A stretch of DNA of 64,000 nt from Cliona cf. orientalis (Eukaryota > Porifera > Demospongiae > Clionaida > Clionaidae), in the NCBI GenBank assembly GCA_963930775.1, contig OZ005695.1, positions 4,526,001 to 4,590,000 of the forward strand, given 5' to 3'. The notes under the pieces were generated by a model that had not been told where the DNA came from, searched no databases, and saw only the letters and a program-made list of their open reading frames with translations. A program made the position numbers and the translations under genes. Below are positions 47,055-56,034 of the stretch, piece after piece. Position 1 is the first letter of the stretch; every line of letters starts with the position of its first letter.

Positions 47055-50000
47055 TCTCTTTCTCTCTAATTCCCTCCTCTTCTCTCATGGTGCACATTTA
47101 GCTTCCGTCGTACTTGGTGCCATCCCACCCAACGCCAAATTGCCCCTCTCAGATAAGACCCCAAATATGGCTAACACATCCGGTATATCCTCTGCATTAG
47201 CTGCCACCACAGCAACAGAATCTGCTACCGCTTGGCTTAATCTGCTACTCCCCAAATCTGGCTCTGCTGCAAAAGAGAAGAAAGTATGGATTGGTAATGG
47301 TCTTCCTGCCATCCCAAAGAAAATTCACGATAAAATTGCTAATTGGGAATTCATTGACCTAGCTGATCTAAAACCAGCCGGTACTCTCGACTCCCTCAAC
47401 CCAGAGCCGGACCCTCAAAATTACATAATCCTGCCAGGGTTGGAGATAGCACGGGCCCGCCGCAAGCCCATAAAGGACATCATCACGTGGGTCCAATGTT
47501 TTGTGATATTTATGGCAGCTGTCCAGCAACACAACCCGGGAGCAATTAATGACTTGTTAGCATACATGTTCACCATAATCAGAGCGGCGCAGGAATTCGA
47601 GGATCCAGCCTGGAGAAGCTACGATGAGGCATTCCGTGAGAAAGCGGCTGCAACAGGAAACCGCAAATGGTCAGAAATCGACTCACTCATTTATAATAGG
47701 GTCTTCACAGGCCATGCCAGAAAAATCCCAATGGCTACCACCAACACAACTGGCCCCCGCCCTACAGACCTTCCTGGGCCTTCACATTCACCTGCGCAGC
47801 ACACATATTACTCCGAGCCTCCTCCTCCTAAACGCGCAGCACCCATGAGTTCTAATGCATCACGGAGCGACATATGCTACCTCTTCAACTGCGGCGGATG
47901 CCGTTTCGGTAATGTGTGCAAATTCCGCCACATGTGTTCAATCTGCTCGGGGCGCCACCCAAGGGTGTCATGCAAAGCTGGTAGACCAGCCCCACAGGGT
48001 CCAAAAGAGCCAATGATGGAGAAAGCCCCACTCTCCAAGCAGTAGCACAAATGGCAGTGTAATTGAGGAATTGGAACGATAATAATAGCATCTCTACCTA
48101 TTAAACTTTGATTATCCAACTATACTATCGTATGCCCCCTTCCCCCCTAATACTTAAGTACATGACTGCTTCTCCACTCTCTCGGGGGAGTGTGACCTAT
48201 CACTCTTTAAGCAGCAGTCTTTCCTCATCTCTTATTACAATAATAATACAATTTTTTCAACAAAACTACACCCCTTGCATGCATACATACATGTACTATA
48301 TTACAGGTCCACTAATTGCTGGTGCTAATCAATATACGCCGGAGCTTAAGCAGCTGGATAGCTTCCGCCCTTGCCACGATACTAAACTTCCAAGTAGCAT
48401 TACCAAAATCAACACACCCCTAAAGGTTGCAGCATGGGAAAAAGCACTTCAAGGCCATCCAGACACCGCATTCAGAGAATATGTGCTATGTGGTATTTCT
48501 GGGGGATTTAGAATTGGTTTTAATAGGAGACAGCCACTAAAATCATCCAGCAGCAACATGCGTTCAGCTCTGGATAACCCCCAGGTAGTACATGAATACT
48601 TAGAAAAGGAATGCTCACAGGGACACATAGCAGGCCCACTGCCACTGCACACACTCTCAGATGTCCAAATTAGCCCCTTCGGGGTAATTCCCAAATCCAG
48701 TCAGCCAGGAAAGTGGCGCTTAATTGTCAACCTGTCTGCCCCTGACGGCTTTAGCGTCAATGATGGCATTGATGGCAGCTTGACCTCTTTGACCTATGTC
48801 AAGGTGGATGACATCATAGAGCAGGTGCTATCATTGGGTAAAGGGTCACTCATGGCAAAAATGGATATTGAGTCAGCATTCCGCATTGTCCCTGTACACC
48901 CAGACGATAGGCCATTGCTAGGTATGAAATGGGAGGGACAGCTCTATATCGATCTCACATTGCCATTTGGCCTCAGATCAGCACCCAAAGTATTCAACTC
49001 AATTGCAGACTCACTTGAATGGATTGTTAGGGCAAGAGGAGCTGAGCTTACACATCACTATCTTGATGATTTCATTGTTGTAGGGGCACCAAGATCGGGG
49101 GAATGCGCGGCCAATCTAGAGATCCTCCTCGAGACGTGTAAAGACTTGGGTATCCCTGTAGCTCAACACAAATGTATGGGCCCCACCACTTACCTGGTCT
49201 TCCTGGGAATCCTTATTGATACACAAAAAATGGAAATTAGCTTGCCTGAACAAAAATTAGCCCAGCTGAAGGAAATAATAGTAACCTGGAGGGACAGGAA
49301 AGATTGTACCAAGAGGGAGTTGCAATCGCTTATCGGCCACCTCCAGCACGCAGCAACAGTAGTGCGCCCAGGAAGGAGATTTGTCCGTGGCATGCTCTCC
49401 CTGCTGCGCGTAGCACAGAAATCCCATCACCATATCAGGCTCAATACATCGTTCAGGGCGGATTTACGATGGTGGCATACTTTTATCTCAGCATGGAATG
49501 GGATCTCTATTCTTTACCAGCTCAAACGGCAATCCCCTGACGCTGAATTATTTACAGACGCCTCTGGATCATGGGGCTGTGCAGCTCTGTGGGAAAAGCA
49601 GTGGTTTCAGCTTCAGTGGACAACTGTGCCATCGTTTGCCTCAGCCTCAATCGCCCCCAAAGAATTGCTCCCCATTGTGCTGGCAGCTGGTACATGGGGG
49701 CATCTCTGGGGAGGAAAGACCATCCTTTGTCACTCAGATAATGAAGCAGTTGTAGGCGTAATCAACACAGGCTCTTGTAAGGAGCCACATCTGGCACATA
49801 TGATGAGGTGCCTTTTCTTTATTGAGGCTAAATTAAACTTCATTATAACAGCCAGACACATCCCCGGGAAGAGTAATACAGATGCAGACACACTCTCAAG
49901 GGGCGGCCATCAATCCTTCCTCTCTTCCCACCCACAGGCAAATCTTCTACCCACACCACTAAAGCCAAGTCTGATCGAGAGTCTAACAGCAGTGACCCCA

Positions 50001-52416
50001 GACTGGATGTCGCCAAGCTGGATTCATTCGTTCAGCACCTCCTTAAACACGCCCTAGCCCCCTCAACACTTCGCTCCTATGACGTAGGTCAAAGACGTTA
50101 CCTTGTATTTTGCACTAAGATTAACACATCACCCCTACCTGTTAATGAAACCTTACTGTGCCGATACGTAGCCAGTCTAGCCAGTGAGAATCTTCAATTC
50201 CAATCTATCAAGTCCTATCTCTCAGCTGTAAGGTACATGCAGATTACTTCAGGGTACGGGGACCCAGATATGGCATCCATGCCAATTCTGGAATATGTAC
50301 TAAAGGGAATCAAGCGCGAACAGGCAAAACAAAAGCCACACTCGACTCGCGCCCGCCTACCCATCACCCCAACTATCCTTCGGAGTCTGAGGTCCGAATT
50401 AAACAAGGAGCCATCTAAGTGGAACAACGTCATGTTGTGGGCTGCATGCTGCACATGCTTTTTTGGTTTCTTACGCTCTGGAGAAATAACCGTTCCCTCC
50501 TTGAGGGACTATGATAGCACAGCCCATCTCTCACATGGAGACGTGACGTTTGATTCCCAATGCACCCCCACAATGGTGCAAATTAACATCAAGGCCTCAA
50601 AAACCGATCCTTTTCGAAAGGGGGTAACCATATGTCTGGGTCGCACAAATAACGACTTATGCCCCGTGGCTGCTTTGGCTGCATACACCACCATCAGAGG
50701 CTGTGAGGATGGTCCTTTCTTTTATCTTGAGAACAGGGTGCCATTGACACGGGAGCAATTTGTTAAGATGACCAAAGCCAAACTTGCAGCAGCCGGAATC
50801 GATTCTACTAGTTACTCGGGACACAGCTTCAGGATAGGCGCTGCCACAACGGCATCTGCATATGGAGTCGAAGATTCACTCATACAAACTTTGGGCCGCT
50901 GGAAGAGTGCAGCATACCTCCTATATGTACGAGTCCCAAGAGAAAGACTGGCAAATCTATCCACAGTTTTAGCAAAATGATAGTATGGTCTGTATGAATG
51001 CTTTAATGAAAGATTTGAAAGAGAAATATTATAAGGTTATGCTTGGGGGAGAACTCAGTACGAGTTCCTTGGGCCATTGATGGAGGTGGGGCACAGAACG
51101 TCAGGCCCCGCCTCCATCATCTCCACCCAAGCATAATTAACAGAATTGGTAACTATAACTTGCAAGCAGCCTCGTGCCCAGGCTCTCGAGGGGCGGGAGG
51201 CTATGCTGCATCCAGCAACACCTGGCTCACCCTCCACACACACATCTGATACTCTCCAGTATTATTGTGTGTGAAGATAAACCCGAGGAGTGTTAAATGA
51301 CGTTTAATCCATTAAACGAAGTTAACATAGAGGGTGAGCCAGGCAGCGCCGCTGCATGACGGTATATACTACATGCGATCATGCTAATGCATGCTGTAAG
51401 CCTCATAGGTGGGCCACGCCTGCATGATTATGCGCATGCGTTCGGCTATACGCGCCAAGAAATCAGCTGTTTGTGTGCCACGCAAACCGGCGTTGCAAGT
51501 GGAAAGAGAAGCCGCGCATCATCAGAGTCAAGCAGCCAGGCCCCAAGTTGACTCCCTTCCCACCCAACCCCAAAAAATAATAACAAATAAATAAATTCCG
51601 TCTAAAAGACGTGATCAGAGTCAGGTGTTCGGCCATTGATGGAGGTGGGGCACAGAACGTCAGGCCCCGCCTCCATCATCTCCACCCAAGCATAATTAAC
51701 AGAATTGGTAACTATAACTTGCAAGCAGCCTCGTGCCCAGGCTCTCGAGGGGCGGGAGGCTATGCTGCATCCAGCAACACCTGGCTCACCCTCCACACAC
51801 ACATCTGATACTCTCCAGTATTATTGTGTGTGAAGATAAACCCGAGGAGTGTTAAATACATATAGCATACATCCCTGGCAGTAGAGCCAATAAAGCTTAG
51901 CTTTGTCTCCAGGTCCTTCCCTACTCGGGGGAAGGACTTGGTACACACCAACTACACAGAATCAGAATATCTGTAAAACACTATTTACTCAGCAACTGTT
52001 TCTGATTATGCCCTTGGCATGCAGGCAAGCAACCACAGAAAATACTCACTGTGGCACTAGTGCAGTTATGCACAGTCAGTGTGTACCAGCTCAGGGCAGC
52101 CCGGCCAGGAATGAGGCTAAGGATAACTATGTACCTTAAGAAGAGATCTAGCAGCTTGTATTGTGAAGTTGTAGTACTCAGTAAAACTTATCTCCTTCCA
52201 GTCACTGCCACCGGTCTCCTTGAAGCACAAGGCTGCCTTCATAGGGAACCTTTTCACCGTGTCTTGAAACATTTCACTGACTGTTACTGGATCTGCAATT
52301 TCCAGCCCTTGTGTGCTCCTCAGAACTTGTGGAGGTTCGCAAGGTTTGGGTGAACGCACTCTACATCCTGGAGGGTACTGGGGAATTATAGATGCTGGCA
52401 AAATATGTGTAGCCAT
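41453..52416 (-). CDS. Long-chain acyl-CoA synthetase, bubblegum (ACSBG) type
   Basis: Adenylate-forming enzyme that activates fatty acids as acyl-CoA. Thirteen exons with consistent phases: 52135-52416, 45326-45414, 45077-45197, 44930-45010, 44760-44861, 44593-44640, 43381-43619, 43024-43327, 42805-42955, 41977-42116, 41726-41911, 41603-41663 and 41453-41538, encoding about 629 residues. Family landmarks are VTVSEMFQDTVKRFP near the N-terminus, phosphate-binding SGTTGRHKSV, EAYGMSENTGGIT, GWLHTGDIG and IIGRLKD, KKEVPFLSNVML, and the C-terminal ILRKDFSSFGGELSETMK. The phosphate loop departs from the usual SGTTGxPKGV (His for Pro, Ser for Gly), and the segment usually reading YLPLSH is not conserved (CYMSCLNL). 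The 6.7-kb first intron carries the Ngaro element in antisense orientation; other introns are 50-970 bp. Confidence 0.88.
43620..44592. other. Large intron of the acyl-CoA synthetase gene
   Basis: A 973-bp intron between the exon with the phosphate-binding loop and the next. No gene was seen in it; it contains the 16-bp-stem hairpin at 43925-43974. Confidence 0.6.
43925..43974. repeat. Hairpin with 16-bp perfect stem
   Basis: ATCTATTAATTGCGAA at 43925-43940 pairs with TTCGCAATTAATAGAT at 43959-43974. It is intronic, with further CTCGCAATT repeats alongside. Confidence 0.75.
45722..45987 (+). repeat. Ngaro split direct repeat A1
   Basis: 266 bp, the left terminus of the element, starting atgacgtttaatcc. 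It contains TGCGCATGCGT (45856-45866) about 145 bp upstream of the gag ATG and so is likely to carry the element promoter. Confidence 0.9.
45856..45866. promoter_or_regulatory. NRF-1-like motif in the Ngaro A repeat
   Basis: TGCGCATGCGT, repeated in A2 at 51431-51441. It is the same motif found upstream of host genes in this window, so the element may use a host-like promoter. Confidence 0.45.
46011..48045 (+). CDS. Ngaro gag-like protein, spliced
   Basis: Exon 46011-46245 (MADSGENTDG start, Pro/Asp-rich, then LSAEQMEALASQV) ends at a consensus donor GGAG/GTGAGC. Exon 47102-48045 follows an ideal acceptor preceded by a long TC tract. The join is in phase and gives about 392 residues. The second exon begins ASVVLGAIPP and includes a conserved capsid-like block (WVQCFVIFMAAVQQHNPGAI). 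Near the C-terminus is a Cys/His zinc knuckle region (CYLFNCGGC, CKFRHMC, CSGRHP) likely to bind nucleic acid. Without splicing, the second part would start at 46849 and read through low-complexity sequence, so the spliced model is preferred. The intron carries the minisatellite at 46440-46740. Confidence 0.75.
46440..46740 (+). repeat. Degenerate hairpin-forming minisatellite in the gag intron
   Basis: About seven units of 35-50 bp share a core like catcggcacagggctgatgg followed by gctaataaa. In several units the core is self-complementary (CATCGGC with GCCGATG). Confidence 0.7.
46997..47070 (+). repeat. Pyrimidine (TC)n tract before the gag acceptor
   Basis: A nearly pure CT run of about 70 bp that ends some 30 bp before the acceptor at 47100-47101 and probably serves as an extended polypyrimidine tract. 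Confidence 0.8.
48108..50057 (+). CDS. Ngaro reverse transcriptase / RNase H
   Basis: An open frame of 649 residues. The RT palm motifs are KWRLIVNLSAPDG, MAKMDIESAFRIVPVHP, LPFGLRSAPKVFN and the catalytic HYLDDFIVVG. The thumb region (LVFLGILIDT, LQSLIGHLQHA) is followed by RNase H with acidic residues in LFTDASGSWG, APKELLPIV, CHSDNEAVV and SNTDADTLSRGG. The N-terminal ~65 residues are low complexity; an acceptor-like ttacag just before GPLIAGANQY (about 48306) suggests the true product may start there through splicing. The 3' end overlaps the recombinase frame, which lies in the -1 frame. Confidence 0.88.
   Translation: MIIQLYYRMPPSPLILKYMTASPLSRGSVTYHSLSSSLSSSLITIIIQFFQQNYTPCMHTYMYYITGPLIAGANQYTPELKQLDSFRPCHDTKLPSSITKINTPLKVAAWEKALQGHPDTAFREYVLCGISGGFRIGFNRRQPLKSSSSNMRSALDNPQVVHEYLEKECSQGHIAGPLPLHTLSDVQISPFGVIPKSSQPGKWRLIVNLSAPDGFSVNDGIDGSLTSLTYVKVDDIIEQVLSLGKGSLMAKMDIESAFRIVPVHPDDRPLLGMKWEGQLYIDLTLPFGLRSAPKVFNSIADSLEWIVRARGAELTHHYLDDFIVVGAPRSGECAANLEILLETCKDLGIPVAQHKCMGPTTYLVFLGILIDTQKMEISLPEQKLAQLKEIIVTWRDRKDCTKRELQSLIGHLQHAATVVRPGRRFVRGMLSLLRVAQKSHHHIRLNTSFRADLRWWHTFISAWNGISILYQLKRQSPDAELFTDASGSWGCAALWEKQWFQLQWTTVPSFASASIAPKELLPIVLAAGTWGHLWGGKTILCHSDNEAVVGVINTGSCKEPHLAHMMRCLFFIEAKLNFIITARHIPGKSNTDADTLSRGGHQSFLSSHPQANLLPTPLKPSLIESLTAVTPDWMSPSWIHSFSTSLNTP
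49877..50980 (+). CDS. Ngaro tyrosine recombinase (integrase)
   Basis: The frame is open from 49877, in the -1 frame relative to RT with a 180-bp overlap, and ends with TGA at 50978-50980. The first ATG is at 50237, but the N-terminal SAM-like core-binding part (LDSFVQHLLKHALAPSTLRS, SIKSYLSAVRYMQI) lies upstream of it, so translation probably uses frameshifting or splicing. Catalytic residues of the tyrosine recombinase family are visible: Arg in CFFGFLRSGEI, Lys in IKASKTDPF, His-x-x-Arg in GHSFRIGAATT, Trp in LGRWKS and the nucleophile Tyr in AYLLYVRVP. The enzyme would integrate a circular DNA copy. Confidence 0.87.
   Translation, partial: YRCRHTLKGRPSILPLFPPTGKSSTHTTKAKSDRESNSSDPRLDVAKLDSFVQHLLKHALAPSTLRSYDVGQRRYLVFCTKINTSPLPVNETLLCRYVASLASENLQFQSIKSYLSAVRYMQITSGYGDPDMASMPILEYVLKGIKREQAKQKPHSTRARLPITPTILRSLRSELNKEPSKWNNVMLWAACCTCFFGFLRSGEITVPSLRDYDSTAHLSHGDVTFDSQCTPTMVQINIKASKTDPFRKGVTICLGRTNNDLCPVAALAAYTTIRGCEDGPFFYLENRVPLTREQFVKMTKAKLAAAGIDSTSYSGHSFRIGAATTASAYGVEDSLIQTLGRWKSAAYLLYVRVPRERLANLSTVLAK
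51072..51298 (+). repeat. Ngaro split direct repeat B1
   Basis: 227 bp from ggccattgatgg to gtgttaaat, repeated exactly as B2. It contains an inverted repeat (ggaggtggggc with gccccgcctcc). Confidence 0.9.
51297..51562 (+). repeat. Ngaro split direct repeat A2
   Basis: 266 bp, identical by eye to A1. It abuts B1 with a two-base overlap (AT), the likely recombination core. Confidence 0.9.
51631..51857 (+). repeat. Ngaro split direct repeat B2 (right terminus)
   Basis: 227 bp, identical by eye to B1. Its end at gttaaat marks the right end of the element. Confidence 0.9.
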
Positions 52417-53160
52417 ATCCTGACCTCTTCATGTACATCGCCTGCTGTCATAATATGATACAGATTTCAATGTTTATAAGATACCAAGCCTGTCACTCAC
52501 GATTTTTGGAGTGGTTCTCACGAATAGGTATGTCTTGAAAGGTAAGGGTCGTCATTCAGAACATACCAGCACTCATCAGGATTCTTTGGAATTTAATATT
52601 CTGTCTGAGCTATATACACTGTCAATAATCACTCCTCAAATCCACAGCCACAGGATGAAAATGAAACGCGCATGAGAGATGAACTGTGCACCTCTGCCTT
52701 AAATAAATAGGAACGGAGCAAAGAATCATTAATTTTGTGGTGCTCCATAGTACAACTGACTCCTATCAACACCCGATATAATAATGTAACTGTCTTGATT
52801 GAAATTAAATCCTAAACTATCATTCATGGAGTACAGAAGCAAAAGAGACTCAGCTCCCTCATCTATCAACTGAGTGTTTTTCTATAGCTACATTTCTTAT
52901 TTTGTTTGCCTTACAGTCAAGAAAGCCTCAAACTATTGTAAGTCTGGGGGAATATTAATAGCTATGTCCCCAGGCCCTATAGATCAATCACTATAGGCTT
53001 TTCCTTAAAGCCAAAAACATCACCCCCCCCCTCCCCCCCAACTACCACCACCACCACCATAATATTTTTGCACAGAATTGTCCACGTGCACCCTATAAAG
53101 GCATGAACACACACAACAGAAGAAGTGAATGAAGCAAAATCTCATAACTACTAGGTCAAG
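52417..53160. other. Upstream region of the acyl-CoA synthetase gene
   Basis: AT-rich with a C-rich low-complexity stretch and CCA repeats near 53022-53060. No gene or clear promoter motif was recognised. Confidence 0.5.
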
Positions 53161-53990
53161 ATTTAAGTATCAACCTTATCAGTATTATCAAAATCATTAA
53201 CAACAGTATCAATGTTGTCTGTATCATCAACTTTATCAGAGTTGTCTTCAATCTCTGTCTGGTCAGAGTCAACACAGTAACAGTACCACACCACCAGATC
53301 TAGAACCACTATATACAACAAATCCCACAGCTGCCACAAAGAGTGGTACTATATAGAACAATAACTGCAGTTGGTCCCGATGGGAACATTCTCTGTGATC
53401 GAAGAAGATGAGTATTACTTGATTGTCCACAATTCCTTCGATAAGATTGAATTTTTGTACAACTCAGTGCTGCCAAAGTCTTGGATTTTGTCCTAATATT
53501 TGGATTTTTGAGCATGAAAATTTCCTAATTAGCATATGCAAATGAAGCATATTAGGATTTTTCAGTCATCTACTCCCATAAGGCCAATACAATTGCCAGG
53601 ATTTTTATCAAAAATCTTAGGATTTCTTGTCTCAAGCAGTTGGCAGCATTGACAACTTAACACTGACTGTTAATAGATTTGAATACCAGTCACCATCAAT
53701 AGACATTAACTCTACCATCTGTGAACACTGTGCTGTTTCTACAGGAGAGACCTGTAGCGTGGACATTAATATTCCCTATGGCACTGGCTCTCAACAAGCC
53801 CTAGTGGTCAGCACAGTGATCACGGATGACCGGTGGAGTTAATGTCTATTGATGGTGACTGGTATTCAAATCTATCAACAGTCAGTGTTAAGTCGTACAA
53901 AAATTCAATCTTATCGAAGGAATTGTGGACAATGAAGTAATACTCATCTTCTTCGGTCAGAGTGTATATACACCAGCGTTTATCTCTTGG
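53161..53990. pseudogene. Rearranged, inverted partial copy of the two-TM surface protein gene
   Basis: Fragments of the gene at 54847-56034 are rearranged. 53165-53395 matches its C-terminal/TM2 end in the same minus orientation with frame breaks. About 53399-53462 and 53655-53825 match its EEDEYYFIIHNSF and TLTIDRFEYQSP regions on the plus strand. 53836-53960 repeats part of the same region on the minus strand. The plus and minus pieces form an inverted repeat of ~125 bp per arm. The plus arm is split by a 189-bp TIR element. No intact reading frame remains. Confidence 0.75.
53464..53652. mobile_element. 189-bp TIR element with CAAC target duplication
   Basis: Left end TCAGTGCTGCCAA, right end TTGGCAGCATTGA (12 of 13 positions complementary), flanked by CAAC at 53460-53463 and 53653-53656. 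Comparison with the parental gene shows continuous homology on either side, so the empty site is known. The interior is AT-rich with aggatttt repeats. Confidence 0.8.
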
Positions 53991-54846
53991 GGCACACTTC
54001 GGGTACACTGCTCAGGAATGCATAATAATTAGTGACAGGTCCATGTGTCTACCAGCCCCACCCCCACCTTGCATGCAAAGCCCTGAGCTTATTTTCAGTC
54101 TAATTCACTGTGTTCAAATGGCAGAAAATACACTACCTTTCTTAGCTTCTATAAAATATAGTAACTGTTACTGTATGTGACAGCAGCGGGCTGGCCAGCT
54201 CCCTTAATGAAGGAAGTAGAACAATAACATTATTGATATCACCAGTTCACGAGTACATTGACCTTTGACTACATGCATGACAGTGCAATTGGTTACTATA
54301 CAACTGTAAACTAACAGGAAGCAGTAGTTTCAATAGTAGTATCTACTCATGCTTGCTGAAATTCCCCCACAAATTTAATTTGTGCATTAATTTACATTGA
54401 GTGGACAAAGGATCGGATCAAGTGGCAAGAATATTTAATGGCACCATGCAAAATTTTCAACCACAGAAGATACTGGTGACCCAAAACCCTGTCACAATAG
54501 CATGTGAAAATATGCCACTTGACCTAAAGGATCTATGGTGCCAATATGAGGAATAGGGGAGTGTTTACTTTCTGTAAACCTTGATATTCATGAGTCAAAA
54601 AGCCTCAGACACACTCCTTAAAATTAATCGATAATTCCGAAATTTCTCCATTGCCTAAATTTAATTTGCCTTTAAAGTAGCCTCCATCCACACACAAACA
54701 CCTTTTGTATCGAGTACATATTCTTCACCCAATTAAGGAATTGAACACACACATAAAATTAATCATGTATCATGTATTTAGTTAGCAACAGTAATCTGGT
54801 ATTGAGCAGTTCTATATTATAATTAAGACAGAAAAAGTAAAAACTC
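53991..54846. other. Intergenic, nothing recognised
   Basis: AT-rich spacer downstream of the two-TM surface protein gene. No gene or repeat was supported. Confidence 0.5.
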
Positions 54847-56034
54847 TCATACTTGGGTTTCAATCTTATCAATGTTATCAAAATCATTACATTCAATAGG
54901 AACAGTATCAATGTTGTCTGCATTATCGACTTTGTCAGGGTTGTCAACAGTTTCTCTGGTCTCTGTCTGGTCAGTCTCAGAGTCAACACAGCACCAGTAC
55001 CACATCACCAGAACTGCTATAGCAATCCCGACAACCGCCACAAAGAGTGGTACTAGAACAACAACTGCATACGCCCAGTGTCTCCTACTGCAGCTGGTCC
55101 TGATGGAAACATTCTCAGTCCAGTCCACCTCCTCTGGAATAGTGGTGACCACTAGTGCTTGTTGAGAGCCAGTGCCATAGGGAATGTCCACGCTACAGGT
55201 CTCTCCTGTAGAAACAGCACAGTGATCACGGATGGTGGAGTTAATGTCTATTGGTGGTGACTGGTATTCAAATCTATCAATAGTCAGTGTTAAGTCGTAG
55301 AAAAGTTCGATCTTATCAAAGGAATTGTGGATAATGAAGTAATACTCATCTTCTTCGGTCACAGTGTATACCAGTGTCTGTGTCTCGGAGCACTCTGTGC
55401 TTACACTCTGAAACAGCTCTGCATGGTTCTCCCCTGGTTCATCTCCCCACCTGTTCACATTGGTGTTGCCCTTCACCACATAGACGTCCAGAAACACCCG
55501 ATGGCAGTCAGTACACACATCCAGACTCACTTTGGAGTTGGGATAGAGGTGATACTGCCAAAAGTGGTAGTTGGTTTTATCCAGAGTGTCACTGGCGTTG
55601 ATGGTGAAGTTATTTTGGTCGGTGAGTGGGGGAGCAGAGTCAACGAGAAACAACGAAGCACCAGTACCCTGTGATTCAACACTGAAACGTACACTGTTAC
55701 AGAAGAATGATTGAAATGATATCAAACGGCTGTCTCCTGGCGAATACAAATCAGTTGCTATATCTGACTTGGGCATTTGCTCATTCCTGACCCCAAACCC
55801 TACCGATAGTCCAACGATAAGGCAGAACAGAGCTGCAAAACCAGAGATTAAAAGGCACTGGAAGCAGGCCATTGCCTTGCCACATTCACAGTCACAATCG
55901 TCGCTACTGCTGCCTCCATAAGTAGTCCTGCTCCTGAAGCTGTAGCTCCTTGAACTGCTCCCTCCAAAGCCTCCCCCTCCCCCACCCCCTCCTCCTCCAC
56001 CGCCAGCACTACCACCTCCAGAGGGCATGGTCAC
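54847..56034 (-). CDS. Two-TM glycine-rich surface protein, intronless
   Basis: 395 residues in one frame. The N-terminus is very Gly-rich (residues ~6-25, with a run of 12 glycines), then Ser/Arg-rich, then a Cys cluster (DDCDCECG). A membrane span follows at ~57-82 (LLISGFAALFCLIVGLSVGF). The middle ~240 residues are extracytoplasmic in character, with N-glycosylation sites (NFT, NAS, NST, NVS), paired cysteines (VCTDC) and the motif EEDEYYFIIHNSF. A second span lies at ~325-352 (YAVVVLVPLFVAVVGIAIAV), and an acidic Asp/Asn/Thr-rich tail rich in DNxD repeats ends the protein. The span-ectodomain-span layout recalls APD1-4-type proteins, but there is no RING domain and this resemblance is weak. 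Function unknown. A scrambled partial copy lies just downstream. Confidence 0.7.
   Translation of the reverse strand: MTMPSGGGSAGGGGGGGGGGGGFGGSSSRSYSFRSRTTYGGSSSDDCDCECGKAMACFQCLLISGFAALFCLIVGLSVGFGVRNEQMPKSDIATDLYSPGDSRLISFQSFFCNSVRFSVESQGTGASLFLVDSAPPLTDQNNFTINASDTLDKTNYHFWQYHLYPNSKVSLDVCTDCHRVFLDVYVVKGNTNVNRWGDEPGENHAELFQSVSTECSETQTLVYTVTEEDEYYFIIHNSFDKIELFYDLTLTIDRFEYQSPPIDINSTIRDHCAVSTGETCSVDIPYGTGSQQALVVTTIPEEVDWTENVSIRTSCSRRHWAYAVVVLVPLFVAVVGIAIAVLVMWYWCCVDSETDQTETRETVDNPDKVDNADNIDTVPIECNDFDNIDKIETQV

Larger units (their letters stand above)
45722..51857 (+). mobile_element. Complete Ngaro-type tyrosine-recombinase retrotransposon
   Basis: A 6136-bp element with the A1 - coding - B1 A2 B2 split-direct-repeat layout of Ngaro (DIRS superfamily). 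A1 (45722-45987) equals A2 (51297-51562), and B1 (51072-51298) equals B2 (51631-51857); I saw no mismatch in either pair. B1 and A2 abut, as expected for the junction of a circular intermediate. It carries gag, reverse transcriptase/RNase H and tyrosine recombinase frames. Repeat identity and open frames point to recent insertion, within intron 1 of the acyl-CoA synthetase gene and in the opposite orientation. Confidence 0.9.

Noticed and set aside
46849-47101. Unspliced N-terminal extension of the gag frame
   Set aside because: It would translate the pyrimidine tract as Ser-Leu repeats; the in-phase splice from 46245 to 47102 explains the sequence better.
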